Shown: positions 9,663-18,657, counted from the stretch's first letter. The stretch: 64,000 bases of DNA from Pseudomonas viridiflava (GCF_900583165.1 NZ_UTKY01000001.1:248001-312000), one strand, 5' to 3'. A program made the numbers and translations. The notes: a model not told the origin generated them from the letters alone.

Positions 9663-10846
9663 TGCGCCTGGGTCTGGTGGCTTCGCTGGCGTGGCAGGAC
9701 TATCGCAACGACGCTTGGCTGTCGGCCTGCTCAGTGCTGGCGTTGGTGGCGGTGATCGCGCCGTTGCTGGTGTTATTCGGCCTGAAATTTGGACTGGTTA
9801 GCAGTTTGACCGAACGTTTGGAGACCGACCCCGCCACCCGTGAAATTATTCCGCTGGGCGGTGGTCGATTCAGCAGCACATTTATCCAACAGCTTGGCGA
9901 GCGCGCGGATGTGGCGTTTGCCGTACCTCGTACACGGCAGATTGCGGCGACGGCGCAGGTCGGAGCGCTGACCCTGGAGATGCTGCCCACCGCAGCGCGA
10001 GACCCTTTGCTCAGTGGTTTGCCGATGCCCAAGGGCCTCGACCAGATCGTGCTCAGCCACACCGCTGCCGAGAAGCTCGCGGCGCGGCCCGGCGATTGGT
10101 TGCAAACCCGCTTTGCCCGGCAAGTGGCGGGGCGCGTCGAGGCCCAGCACACGCGCTTGCAGGTGCTGGCGGTGTTGCCGCTGGAAGCCTTCGCCCGCGA
10201 CGGTTTGTTTGCCGACCTGGGCTTGTTGGAAGCGGCCGAAGATTACCGCGATGGCCGCGCAGTGCCGGCGCTGGAGTGGGACGGTGAAGCGGTGGGTTTG
10301 AGTGAACAGCGGGTCTACCCGGCGTTTCGGTTGTACGCCCGCAACCTCGCCGATGTGGAACCGCTGCGGGTGTTTTTTGCCGGGCAGCAACTGTTGGTGT
10401 CGACCCAGGCCCAGGCCATCGCTCAGGTGCAGTCGTTGAGCCGCAACCTGTCGATCGTGTTTTGGGTGATTGCCGGGTTGGCGTTGGCGGGGGCGTTCGC
10501 GGCGATCTTTGCCGGGGCGCTGGCCGCTGTGGCGCGCAAGCGTCGGGAATTGTCGGTGTTGCGCCTGTTGGGGTTTTCCACCGGTGGGCTGTTGCTGTTT
10601 GTGGTGTGGCAGGCGCTCTACAGTGCAGGCTTCGCCGCCGTACTCAGTGCTGGCCTGTATGGCCTGGCCGAAGCGGCATTGAATCAATTATTTGTGCAGG
10701 TGCCGGGCGAACACGCCAGTCACCTGCTGGCGCGCCATTACGGCCTGGCCCTGGTTGCAGTCATGGGCGTCAGCGCCGTGGCGGCGGCCTGTGGCGGTTG
10801 GCGAGTGGCGCGTATCCAGGCTTCTGAAGGAATCAGAGATGTATAA
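9662..10846 (+). CDS. tagS: T6SS-associated ABC permease TagS
   Basis: 394 residues from the ATG at 9662, which overlaps the tagT stop in TGATG; an in-frame start 54 bases earlier would lie inside tagT and is not needed. It has the MacB/FtsX layout: an N-terminal helix (LACSVLALVAVIAPLLVLF region), a large periplasmic domain, then three helices in the C-terminal third (from about base 10460). With TagT it forms the inner-membrane half of the TagQRST sensor. The tagR start lies inside its last codons. Confidence 0.92.
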   Translation: MRLGLVASLAWQDYRNDAWLSACSVLALVAVIAPLLVLFGLKFGLVSSLTERLETDPATREIIPLGGGRFSSTFIQQLGERADVAFAVPRTRQIAATAQVGALTLEMLPTAARDPLLSGLPMPKGLDQIVLSHTAAEKLAARPGDWLQTRFARQVAGRVEAQHTRLQVLAVLPLEAFARDGLFADLGLLEAAEDYRDGRAVPALEWDGEAVGLSEQRVYPAFRLYARNLADVEPLRVFFAGQQLLVSTQAQAIAQVQSLSRNLSIVFWVIAGLALAGAFAAIFAGALAAVARKRRELSVLRLLGFSTGGLLLFVVWQALYSAGFAAVLSAGLYGLAEAALNQLFVQVPGEHASHLLARHYGLALVAVMGVSAVAAACGGWRVARIQASEGIRDV

Positions 10847-12563
10847 GTTACTGGGCGCCTGCGTGGCGCTGAGCCTGGCCTCGCTGGCTTGGGCGGACGA
10901 TGACTCTTTATTAGTGAAGCAGGACAAACTCGACAATCCAAAACCCTTGGAAGGCGACGTCAGCCTGCCGCTGCCGTGCGAAGGCAACATGGTGTTCCGC
11001 TACGCCTACGTGTTGGCCCAAGGCACCCTGGACGACCGCGAAGTCAGCCTCGGCTACCCCTTTGCCGAAGGCGAGGCGGGTTATCAGCAGTCGTTTATTT
11101 CCGGCTACCGCCGCGACTATATCAACGGCCAGTTCACGCTGAAGGACTTGCCCAAGCAGTGGAACAAAGTCATCGCGCCATTAATGCCGAAGACTGACGC
11201 CAAGACCCCGCTCAAGCCCATGCTGTACTTCATCGGCAAGTACGAAGTGACCGCCCGCCAGTACGCCCAGGTGATGGCCCAGGCACAGTCCCTGGCCAGT
11301 GGCGAGCCAGCGCCTGCCTGCGATGTGCCTAGCGGCATGGCAGGCCGTTTGCCCAAGGTGAAACTGTCGCGCTTTGAAGCTGAGCGCTTCTCGGCGGTGT
11401 ACAGCGCCTGGCTGATGAAATACCACCGTGAGCTGCTGCCGGTTAGCGGTCGCGGCTCGTCGGCGGAGGATGGCGGCCTGGGTTTTGTGCGCCTGCCCAC
11501 CGAAGTGGAATGGGAGTTCGCCGCCCGTGGTGGCCAGGCGGTGAGCCGTCAGGATTTGGAAGGGCGGTTGTTTCCGCGCCGTGTCGAAGGCAGCGACAGC
11601 GACGGCCCGCTGGGGGATTACGCGGTGTTCAACCAGGTCGCTGGCGGCACCGGCCAGGCCGCACGCTTGATGCCTATCGGTACGAAGTTGCCTAACCCCA
11701 TCGGTATGTTCGACGTGATTGGCAACGCTGCCGAAATGGTCCAGGAATCGTTCCAACTGGTACACGCCGGGCGCCGCCAGGGCACCTACGGCGGCTTTGT
11801 GGTCAAGGGCGGCAACTACCTTGAAGGCGAGGGCACGCTGTTTACCGGCATGCGCCGCGAGTACCCGCTGTTCGCCGCCGATGGCACCGAGCAAAGCAAT
11901 GAGACCACTGGTTTTCGCGTGGCGATTGGGGCGCTGTCGGCGCCGCGTTCGCGCTACAAGGAATTGTTCGCCCAGTGGCAGAAAGAAGGCCGGCTGGCTT
12001 CGCTGACGGATGCCATCGACGACGCCCAGGACCCAACCAAGCGCCTGGACAGCATCATCGCCGCCAGCGTCGACCCCAAGCTGCAAGCCGAGCTGGGGCT
12101 GGTCAACGAAGAGCTCAAGCGCAACGTCTCGCTGATCGCCCAGCAACGCGAAGAGGCAGCGGGCAACCTGATCCAGTCCGCCGCGTTGGTGGCTGAAACC
12201 ATCGGCAACTACAACATCCGTCTGGCCAACCTGCAAAAGAGCCGCCAGCAGGCCCTCGACAAAAAAGACGAGGCCAGCGCGCAGCTGTTTGACATGGCCA
12301 TCGCCAACGGCCGCAGCGCCCTTGACGGCGCCGTGGCGATTTATATCGACAACCTGGCCACCGGCACGCGTTACACCGATGCGGTGATCCAGGCGCAGTT
12401 TCAACGCATCAAGGAAGAGTTGGATCGCAAGCCCGTGCTCGGTAAGAGCCTGGTGACGCGCGCAACACTGTTCGTACGCCATGTCGGCAACTACCGCAAA
12501 CAACAGCGGGCCGACCCGGCGACGATCTTGAAGGAATTGCTCGCAGCGAGCGGTCAGCGATGA
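10839..12563 (+). CDS. tagR: T6SS-associated periplasmic protein TagR (FGE-sulfatase fold)
   Basis: 574 residues from ATG 10839, chosen because it gives a clean signal peptide (MYKLLGACVALSLASLAWA) and has GAAGG eight bases upstream. A longer frame to 10692 would run through tagS. The mature protein contains a formylglycine-generating-enzyme/sulfatase-modifying-factor fold (KYEVTARQYAQV, LPTEVEWEFAARGG, GNAAEMV, FRVA) followed by a helical, coiled-coil-prone tail. In P. aeruginosa TagR is a periplasmic activator of PpkA held at the outer membrane by TagQ. It overlaps the tagS stop by eight bases. Confidence 0.93.
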   Translation: MYKLLGACVALSLASLAWADDDSLLVKQDKLDNPKPLEGDVSLPLPCEGNMVFRYAYVLAQGTLDDREVSLGYPFAEGEAGYQQSFISGYRRDYINGQFTLKDLPKQWNKVIAPLMPKTDAKTPLKPMLYFIGKYEVTARQYAQVMAQAQSLASGEPAPACDVPSGMAGRLPKVKLSRFEAERFSAVYSAWLMKYHRELLPVSGRGSSAEDGGLGFVRLPTEVEWEFAARGGQAVSRQDLEGRLFPRRVEGSDSDGPLGDYAVFNQVAGGTGQAARLMPIGTKLPNPIGMFDVIGNAAEMVQESFQLVHAGRRQGTYGGFVVKGGNYLEGEGTLFTGMRREYPLFAADGTEQSNETTGFRVAIGALSAPRSRYKELFAQWQKEGRLASLTDAIDDAQDPTKRLDSIIAASVDPKLQAELGLVNEELKRNVSLIAQQREEAAGNLIQSAALVAETIGNYNIRLANLQKSRQQALDKKDEASAQLFDMAIANGRSALDGAVAIYIDNLATGTRYTDAVIQAQFQRIKEELDRKPVLGKSLVTRATLFVRHVGNYRKQQRADPATILKELLAASGQR

Positions 12564-12647
12564 GCGCTGGCTGTATAGCGAGCTTGGAAGGGACTCAGGC
12601 GGCGGTGGGCCGTGCTGGGCAAGTCAAACTTAAAAGAGAACACATCT

Positions 12648-13571
12648 ATGCTTTTTTCCCGTAAGGCGGTTTCCAAGCGTCACTTGTTGTTGATCGCGGC
12701 AGGCTTCAGCACCGTGCTGACCGGTTGCGCCACGTCGCCGGCCGGTAAGGTCGCGTCGAGCACCAAGGTCGAGTACTACCCCAACTGCTACGAGCCGGTG
12801 CAGCACCTGCGTGCCACCGATTCGGACATGACCAAGTCAGTGGTGACCGGTGCTGCCATCGGCGCAGCCGGCGGTGCACTGCTGGGCGCCCTGACCGGCG
12901 ATAAGGAAAAACGCGGTCGCAACGCGGCGATCGGTGCAGCGGGCGGCGCGTTGGCCGGTGGCGCGGCGGGTTACTACACCGAGCGTCAGAAGCAAATCAG
13001 CGACGACAACCAGCGCATTGCGTCGTACTCCACCGACTTCAACAAAAGCGCGTCCGATATCGACCGCAGCACCGCCTACGCCAAGGCGTCGCAGCAGTGC
13101 TATCAGAGCTCGTTCACCAAGCTGGTGGCTGACCGCAAGGCCAAGACTGTCAATGACACCGAGGGCCGCAAGCGCCTGGCAGAAATCGTTGCAGGGCTGA
13201 AGGAATCCAATGACCTGATCGTCGCGGTCAACGGCAAAGCCAGCGAAGACCTGAACAACTACACCCAGGCCTACGAAAAAGACCTGCAACAAGTGGGCGT
13301 GCAGCGTACCGACGTGGTCACCGTCGCCACCGCCGACACCACATCCGTGACGCCGCCGGCCAAAGGCAAGAAAGTCGTCAAGCCACCGAAGAAGAAGGTG
13401 CTGCCAGTGGTGCCACAAGAAGCGGTGACCACCGAGAAGAGCATCCAGACCGTGCAGGCCAAGCAAGCTGAAAGCAAGCAGGTCGCCAGCGCCGGTAAAG
13501 CGCAGCTCGAAGGCTCGTGCCGCGATCCAAACCTGGCCGACTGGGCGCCGGTGCCTTGCCCAAACGTTTAA
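12648..13571 (+). CDS. tagQ: T6SS-associated outer-membrane lipoprotein TagQ
   Basis: 307 residues from ATG 12648. A lipoprotein signal ends in LTGC with lipidated Cys27; Ala at +2 predicts outer-membrane sorting. Two glycine-zipper blocks follow (GAAIGAAGGALLGALTG and AAIGAAGGALAGGAAG), as in other small outer-membrane lipoproteins, and the tail is Lys/Pro-rich. TagQ anchors TagR to the outer membrane. It stands 84 bases after tagR, the only real gap in the run, and is followed by a strong terminator, so it ends the T6SS operon. No effector or immunity gene follows. Confidence 0.9.
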   Translation: MLFSRKAVSKRHLLLIAAGFSTVLTGCATSPAGKVASSTKVEYYPNCYEPVQHLRATDSDMTKSVVTGAAIGAAGGALLGALTGDKEKRGRNAAIGAAGGALAGGAAGYYTERQKQISDDNQRIASYSTDFNKSASDIDRSTAYAKASQQCYQSSFTKLVADRKAKTVNDTEGRKRLAEIVAGLKESNDLIVAVNGKASEDLNNYTQAYEKDLQQVGVQRTDVVTVATADTTSVTPPAKGKKVVKPPKKKVLPVVPQEAVTTEKSIQTVQAKQAESKQVASAGKAQLEGSCRDPNLADWAPVPCPNV

Positions 13572-13593
13572 GTAACATGCTGCTATAAGCGTC

Positions 13594-13643
13594 AAACGCC
13601 AGCCGATCTTCCGCTAATGCGCAAGATCGGTGGCGTTCTTTTT
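13594..13643 (+). terminator. Rho-independent terminator of the T6SS operon
   Basis: A long inverted repeat (AACGCCAGCCGATCTT against AAGATCGGTGGCGTT, one base out) with a loop of about 11 bases is followed by CTTTTT. It begins 23 bases after the tagQ stop. Confidence 0.85.
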
Positions 13644-13695
13644 GCAAATCGCTACACTGCTGCGGCCACTCAATAATTACACCGAGGCCGTGTGC

Positions 13696-14070
13696 ATGAA
13701 ATTTCGTCTTCTTCTGTGGGTGCTGGGCCTGATGATGGGCAAAGCCAGCCGCACCAACCCTGCGTTCCAGCAACAGTTGGGTGATAAAGACCTGGCGTTC
13801 CAGTTGCAGACCCTCGACGGCAAAGTCGCCCGTCATTTCATCGTCAAAGACCAACGCATCACCAGCCGTTCGGGTGTTCACCCGTCGCCGGCGTTTGCGA
13901 TTGCCTTTAAAGATGCCGCCTACGGCTTCGCCACGATGCAGGCGAAGAACAAGCAACTGGCGTTTATGACGGGGATTCAGGACAAGTCGATCCAGATCAA
14001 GGGCAACCCGGCGCTGGTGATCTGGTTCCAGGGGTTGACCAAGTACTTGAAGCCGAAGAAAAAGAAGTAA
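13696..14070 (+). CDS. Small SCP2-like (sterol-carrier fold) protein, function unknown
   Basis: 124 residues from ATG 13696; a longer frame from 13630 would overlap the terminator. The N-terminus is hydrophobic (FRLLLWVLGLMMG) but has no clear cleavage site. The body (LAFQLQTLDGKVARHFIV, then FAIAFKDAAYGFATM, then IKGNPALVIWF) matches the layout of small SCP2 sterol-binding domain proteins. The tail is very basic (KPKKKK). Such a gene sits beside the HDOD-recG-oxyR block in Pseudomonas, so this marks the return from the T6SS island to core genome. Role and ligand are unknown; the SCP2 assignment is moderate. Confidence 0.75.
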   Translation: MKFRLLLWVLGLMMGKASRTNPAFQQQLGDKDLAFQLQTLDGKVARHFIVKDQRITSRSGVHPSPAFAIAFKDAAYGFATMQAKNKQLAFMTGIQDKSIQIKGNPALVIWFQGLTKYLKPKKKK

Positions 14071-14071
14071 C

Positions 14072-14171
14072 TGTAGGAGCGAGCTTGCTCGCGAAGGTCG
14101 TTAACGATGACGCGGGGTGCCTGACACCCCGCAGTGTTCTCGGGTTTTTCGCGAGCAAGCTCGCTCCTACA
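14072..14171. repeat. REP pair (REPIN-like) of the TAGGAGCGAGCTTGCTCGCGA class
   Basis: Two perfectly inverted 24-base arms (14072-14095 and 14148-14171, each a GAGCGAGCTTGCTCGCGA-type REP) enclose a second hairpin, GCGGGGTG/CACCCCGC, at 14112-14132. It fills the gap between two convergent genes and could fold as one long cruciform or as an RNA terminator. This sequence class differs from the other repeats in the window. Confidence 0.9.
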
Positions 14172-14174
14172 TGT

Positions 14175-15575
14175 TCAGTTCTGACTGAACTGGGACGCCA
14201 ATTCACGTAACAACACCTCAGCATCCAACACCTTGCCGACCACTTCATCAGCCTTGTCCCGGCTCAGTCCCAGACGCTCAAGCAGTTCGTCAGGAATGGC
14301 TTCATCCGGCCCGGAGCCAATCCCACGGCTGCGCAACAAGCGCACCGCCAAACACACCAGGTTCGGGTACTCGGCATATTGGCCGTCGTAAGTCGGGTCA
14401 TGCTGAAACCGCAGCGCGGTGGACAGCTCATCCGGCATGTCCCAATAACGCATCAGCCACGCGCCGATCTGCTCGCGGCTGATCCCCAGCAGATGCTGCT
14501 CCACGTAGCTGTGGCACAGATGCGGGTTGACCTCCAGGTGGCGGCAGATCAGCGAGAAGTGCGGGGGGAACACGTGGGCCAGCAGCAGGTAGCCAAAGTT
14601 GTGCAACAGGCCAGCCAGGTAAGTCAGGCCGGCTTCCGGGCGCTGGGCGCGGGGCATGGCACGGGTGAGGCCTTCGATCACGGCGGCGGTGTAGATCGAC
14701 TGGTGCCAGTACGGCGTGGCCTGGTGCGGGTGGTCCTTGGGCAGGCTTAGAGTTTTGCCCAGGGCCAGGCCCAGCGCGAGGTTGATCACCAGGTCGAAGC
14801 CCAGCACGCGCACGATGGCGTCTTCCACCGAGCGGATCTTGCCTGGCGATGCGTAGTACGGCGATGCAGCCCAGCTCACCACTTGGGCGGCCAGGGCCGG
14901 GTCGGTTTCCACTACGCCGGTGATGTCATCGATGGTGGCATTGGGGTCGACCCGCAGCTTGATGATCTTCTGCGCGGTGTCAGCCAGCGGCGGAATCTCG
15001 ATGGTCGCTTCCAGGCGTTGCTGGATGCGGCGGGCGGTGAACGCCTGCATCGCCTGGGTGATTTCCTCACGGTCATCATTGGGGCGGTCGAGGTTGGGGC
15101 GGATATTGCTCAGCGGCTCGCCGAATTGTGCTGCGCTGGCCTTGGTCAGCATGGTCTTGAAGTGGTCGCTGGAGATTTCCAGCAACAGCCCGGCTTCGCC
15201 CGAATGCACCAGCAGGCTCGACTCGTTGAGCAGGCTGCCTTCGTACAGGCACGGTGAACTGGTGAGGGCGGGCAGGCCCGGCAGCAGGCTCAGTTCGTGC
15301 TTGCCCAGCATGCGCTCGACCCGGTCCGGCGACACCGCAGTAAGGCGGCGACCCGTGAGCTCGGCGAGGCGGTTGAGGTCGAGCAATTGGCTTTGTGGGA
15401 ACAGCACCATCAGAGCGCCCACGGCATCTTCCAGCAATACCGCCTGAACCTTGCGCGCAGCGTCCAGGCCGGGGTTTTCGGTGACTTCCGTGTAGGGGAT
15501 GGCGAGCTTTGCGAGCAGAGCCTGAATGACCGGCGGAACGGTCACGGGGGCTGTAGCGAGGGCAACTTCTGACAT
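14175..15575 (-). CDS. Aminoacyl-tRNA deacylase-like plus HDOD domain protein
   Basis: 466 residues from the ATG at 15575; an in-frame extension to 15656 is less likely because it would run up to the recG stop. The N-terminal 150 or so residues resemble the YbaK/ProX deacylase fold (IPYTEVTENPGLDAARKVQA, AVLLEDAVGALMVLFP). The middle is an HDOD domain (DPALAAQVVSWAASPYYASP, SVEDAIVRVLGFDLVINLALG, YLAGLLHNFGYLLLAH). HDOD proteins are signalling outputs related to HD hydrolases, usually without the metal-binding site. It lies downstream of recG in the same orientation, as in other Pseudomonas. Its substrate and signal are unknown. Confidence 0.85.
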   Translation of the reverse strand: MSEVALATAPVTVPPVIQALLAKLAIPYTEVTENPGLDAARKVQAVLLEDAVGALMVLFPQSQLLDLNRLAELTGRRLTAVSPDRVERMLGKHELSLLPGLPALTSSPCLYEGSLLNESSLLVHSGEAGLLLEISSDHFKTMLTKASAAQFGEPLSNIRPNLDRPNDDREEITQAMQAFTARRIQQRLEATIEIPPLADTAQKIIKLRVDPNATIDDITGVVETDPALAAQVVSWAASPYYASPGKIRSVEDAIVRVLGFDLVINLALGLALGKTLSLPKDHPHQATPYWHQSIYTAAVIEGLTRAMPRAQRPEAGLTYLAGLLHNFGYLLLAHVFPPHFSLICRHLEVNPHLCHSYVEQHLLGISREQIGAWLMRYWDMPDELSTALRFQHDPTYDGQYAEYPNLVCLAVRLLRSRGIGSGPDEAIPDELLERLGLSRDKADEVVGKVLDAEVLLRELASQFSQN

Positions 15576-15652
15576 GGCCTGATCCAATTTCTTACAGTCC
15601 TTGGAGTATAACCAGCTTGATACACCTGTTGGTCGTATAAGTGAGTCAGGCG

Positions 15653-17728
15653 TCACACTTGGCCGTATTGCTGCCCATGCCTGAGCCAGCGATCCAGCAG
15701 CGGGCTGACGTGCTCCGGCCAGCGTTCAAGCAGCGCTTGCGCGGCGTCGCGTACCGCAGGGAGCAAGTCGGCATCGCGCATCAGGTCGGCGACCTTGAAC
15801 TGTAATAGGCCGGTCTGGCGGGTGCCGAGCATTTCGCCGGGGCCGCGCAGTTCCAGGTCTTTCTCGGCGATGACAAAACCGTCGTTGGTTTCGCGCATGA
15901 TCCCCAGGCGCTGGCGTCCGATTTGCGACAGCGGCGGGTGATACAGCAGCACGCAATGGCTGGCGGCGCTGCCTCGGCCGACACGACCGCGCAACTGGTG
16001 CAATTGGGCCAAGCCCAGGCGCTCGGGGTTTTCGATGATCATCAAGCTGGCGTTGGGCACGTCCACGCCCACTTCGATCACCGTGGTCGCCACCAGCAGT
16101 TGCAGGTTGCCGGCTTTGAATTCGGCCATCACGGCGGCTTTTTCCACAGGCTTCATGCGACCATGGATCAGCCCGACCTTGAGCTCGCCCAACGCGCTGG
16201 TGAGGTCTTCATAGGTGGTCTCGGCGGCCTGGCACGTCAGCTCTTCGGACTCTTCGATCAATGTGCACACCCAGTAGGCCTGGCGACCTTCGGCGCAGGC
16301 GCCGCGCACGCGTTCGATTACTTCGACACGCCTTGTGTCGGTGACCAATACGGTATTGACCGGGGTTCGGCCTGGGGGCAGTTCGTCGAGGATCGAAGTA
16401 TCGAGGTCGGCGTAGGCGCTCATGGCCAGGGTGCGCGGGATCGGCGTGGCGGTCATGATCAGCTGGTGCGGGTTCATGCGCCCGCCCACGCCTTTCTGGC
16501 GCAGCGCCAGGCGTTGCTGCACACCGAAACGGTGCTGTTCGTCGATGATCACCAGGGCCAGGTTCTTGAACTTCACTTCGTCCTGGAACAGCGCGTGGGT
16601 GCCCACCACCATCGGCGCGCCGCCGGCGATTTGCTCCAGCGCCGAGACGCGGTTCTTGCCCTTGAGCTTGCCGGCCAGCCACGCTACTTCGAGGCCCAGC
16701 GGTTCGAGCCAACGCTTGAAGGTGATGAAGTGCTGCTCGGCGAGGATCTCGGTGGGCGCCATCAGTGCCACTTGGTAGCCGGCTTCGAGTGCCTGCAAGG
16801 CAGCAAGGGCGGCGACCACGGTCTTGCCCGCGCCGACGTCGCCCTGGATCAGGCGCAGCATCGGTTCTTGCTGGCTGAGGTCGTAGGCGATCTCATTGCC
16901 CACGCGCTGCTGGGCGCCGGTGGGCGCAAAACCAAGGTTGGCCAGGTACTGCGCAGGCAGGCGCGTGGCCTTGGGCATCGCCGGTGCCCGCAGCGAGCGC
17001 ATGCTTTCGCGCAGGCGTTGCTGGGACAGTTGGTGGGTCAGCAGCTCTTCGAAGGCCAGGCGGTGCTGTGCCCAGTGATGACCCAGCGCTAACTCGTCCA
17101 CATCGGCATCGGCCGGTGGGTGGTGCAGGTAGCGAATCGCATCGTCCAGCGGCGCCAGTTGATAATCGCGGGCCAGTTCGAGCGGCAGCCAATCGGGCAG
17201 GCTCTTGGGGCCGAGCATCGTCAGGGTCTGGGTGCACAGCTGGCGCAGACGCTGTTGGGTCAGGCCTTCGGTGAGGGGGTAGATCGGGGTGAGGGTGGTG
17301 TCTACCGGCGGTGGCTCGTCGCCGGTGATGGCGCGGTATTCCGGGTGGTAGATCTCGAGGCCCGACGCGCCGGGGCGTGCTTCGCCGTAGCAACGCACGC
17401 GGGTGCCGCGCTTGAGGCCTTCTTTCTGCGCATTGCTGAAATGGTAGAAGCGCAGGCTCAGACCGCCGGTGCCGTCCTGTAGGCGCACCACCAGGCTGCG
17501 GCGCTTGCCCATCACCACATCGGCACCGCTGACGGTGCCTTCGACCACTGCATCCTGCCCAGGGCGCAATTGGCCGATGGGCACCACGCGGGTACGGTCC
17601 TGGTAACGCAGGGGCAGGTGAAACAATACGTCCTGGAGATTCTCCAGGCCGACCTTGGCCAATTTCTCGGCCATGGCTTCACCGACACCCTTGAGTGCCG
17701 TCACCGATACCTGCGACAACTCAGTCAT
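15653..17728 (-). CDS. recG: ATP-dependent DNA helicase RecG
   Basis: 691 residues, the normal RecG length, from the ATG at 17728 (MTELSQVSVTALKGVG). The N-terminal wedge/OB domain is followed by a superfamily 2 helicase core: Walker A GDVGAGKT, DEQH in VIIDEQHRFG, MTATPIPRT (motif III), and the QLRGRVGRG motif VI. The C-terminal TRG region is present. RecG remodels stalled forks and branch-migrates Holliday junctions. It begins eight bases after oxyR and is probably co-transcribed with it, an arrangement known in Pseudomonas. Confidence 0.97.
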   Translation of the reverse strand: MTELSQVSVTALKGVGEAMAEKLAKVGLENLQDVLFHLPLRYQDRTRVVPIGQLRPGQDAVVEGTVSGADVVMGKRRSLVVRLQDGTGGLSLRFYHFSNAQKEGLKRGTRVRCYGEARPGASGLEIYHPEYRAITGDEPPPVDTTLTPIYPLTEGLTQQRLRQLCTQTLTMLGPKSLPDWLPLELARDYQLAPLDDAIRYLHHPPADADVDELALGHHWAQHRLAFEELLTHQLSQQRLRESMRSLRAPAMPKATRLPAQYLANLGFAPTGAQQRVGNEIAYDLSQQEPMLRLIQGDVGAGKTVVAALAALQALEAGYQVALMAPTEILAEQHFITFKRWLEPLGLEVAWLAGKLKGKNRVSALEQIAGGAPMVVGTHALFQDEVKFKNLALVIIDEQHRFGVQQRLALRQKGVGGRMNPHQLIMTATPIPRTLAMSAYADLDTSILDELPPGRTPVNTVLVTDTRRVEVIERVRGACAEGRQAYWVCTLIEESEELTCQAAETTYEDLTSALGELKVGLIHGRMKPVEKAAVMAEFKAGNLQLLVATTVIEVGVDVPNASLMIIENPERLGLAQLHQLRGRVGRGSAASHCVLLYHPPLSQIGRQRLGIMRETNDGFVIAEKDLELRGPGEMLGTRQTGLLQFKVADLMRDADLLPAVRDAAQALLERWPEHVSPLLDRWLRHGQQYGQV

Positions 17729-17736
17729 ACGTTGGC

Positions 17737-18657
17737 TTAGCTCGCAGCAGTCGGCTTGGCCACCGAACACAGGCGGATCGAGTCGGCGAGGATCTCAATG
17801 GCCTTGGGCCGTGGGAAGCTGGCGCGCCAGGCGATGGCAACGGTGCGGAACGGCACGGGCGGTGTCAGGGGGCGCACTTCGATCACGCCGGGGGCGTAGT
17901 GATGGCTGTCCACTGCCGAGAACGGCAAGATCGAGATGCCCAGGCCGGAGGCGACCATGTGGCGGATGGTTTCCAGGGAGCTGGATTCCACCGTAGTGTG
18001 TTTGGCGCCGTCGTTGCCTTTGGTCAGGGTCGGGCAGGCTTCGAGCACCTGGTCGCGGAAGCAGTGGCCTTCGCCGAGCAGCAGCAGGCTCTTGTCGTTG
18101 AGCAGGCCGGCGTCGATGGTGTCTTTTTGCGTCCATGGGTGGGAGGCGGGCATCAGCACGTAGAACGGCTCGTCGTAGAGGGGCAGGGTGAGCACATCCG
18201 CCTCGTTGAACGGCAGGGCGATGATGATCGCGTCCAGCTCGCCGTTGCGCAGTTTGTCGCGCAGCACATGGGTGAAGTTTTCTTCGATATACAGCGGCAT
18301 CTGCGGCGCGACGCGGTGCAGTTGCGGAATCAGGTGCGGGAACAGGTATGGGCCGACGGTGTAGATGGCGCCGACTTTGAGCGGGGCGGTCAGCTGATTC
18401 TTGCCGGCTTGGGCCAGCTCGCGAATGCTTTGCGCTTGCTCCAATACTTTCTGCGCCTGGGCAACGATGCCTTCGCCCACGGGGGTGAGGCGCACGGCGC
18501 TCTTGCTGCGCTCGAAAATCAGCACACCGAGTTCGTCTTCAAGCTTCTTCACGCCTACCGACAGCGTCGGCTGGCTGACGTGGCAACGCTCGGCCGCGTG
18601 GCCGAAGTGCTGCTCTTGGGCGAGGGTAACGATGTAGCGTAATTCTGTGAGAGTCAT
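17737..18657 (-). CDS. oxyR: Hydrogen-peroxide sensor and LysR-type regulator OxyR
   Basis: 306 residues. The N-terminal winged helix (MTLTELRYIVTLAQEQHFG, then AERCHVSQPTLS) is followed by the effector domain. The two redox cysteines fall at Cys199 (GEGHC) and Cys208 (LEAC), exactly the OxyR positions, so the peroxide-sensing disulfide can form. OxyR activates catalase, alkyl hydroperoxide reductase and related genes. It is upstream of recG in the same orientation. The 166-base gap to tonB holds a short REP palindrome. Confidence 0.97.
   Translation of the reverse strand: MTLTELRYIVTLAQEQHFGHAAERCHVSQPTLSVGVKKLEDELGVLIFERSKSAVRLTPVGEGIVAQAQKVLEQAQSIRELAQAGKNQLTAPLKVGAIYTVGPYLFPHLIPQLHRVAPQMPLYIEENFTHVLRDKLRNGELDAIIIALPFNEADVLTLPLYDEPFYVLMPASHPWTQKDTIDAGLLNDKSLLLLGEGHCFRDQVLEACPTLTKGNDGAKHTTVESSSLETIRHMVASGLGISILPFSAVDSHHYAPGVIEVRPLTPPVPFRTVAIAWRASFPRPKAIEILADSIRLCSVAKPTAAS

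Noticed and set aside
12564..13700. T6SS effector-immunity pair after tagQ
   Set aside because: A terminator follows tagQ and the next gene is a small SCP2-like core gene without toxin or immunity features.
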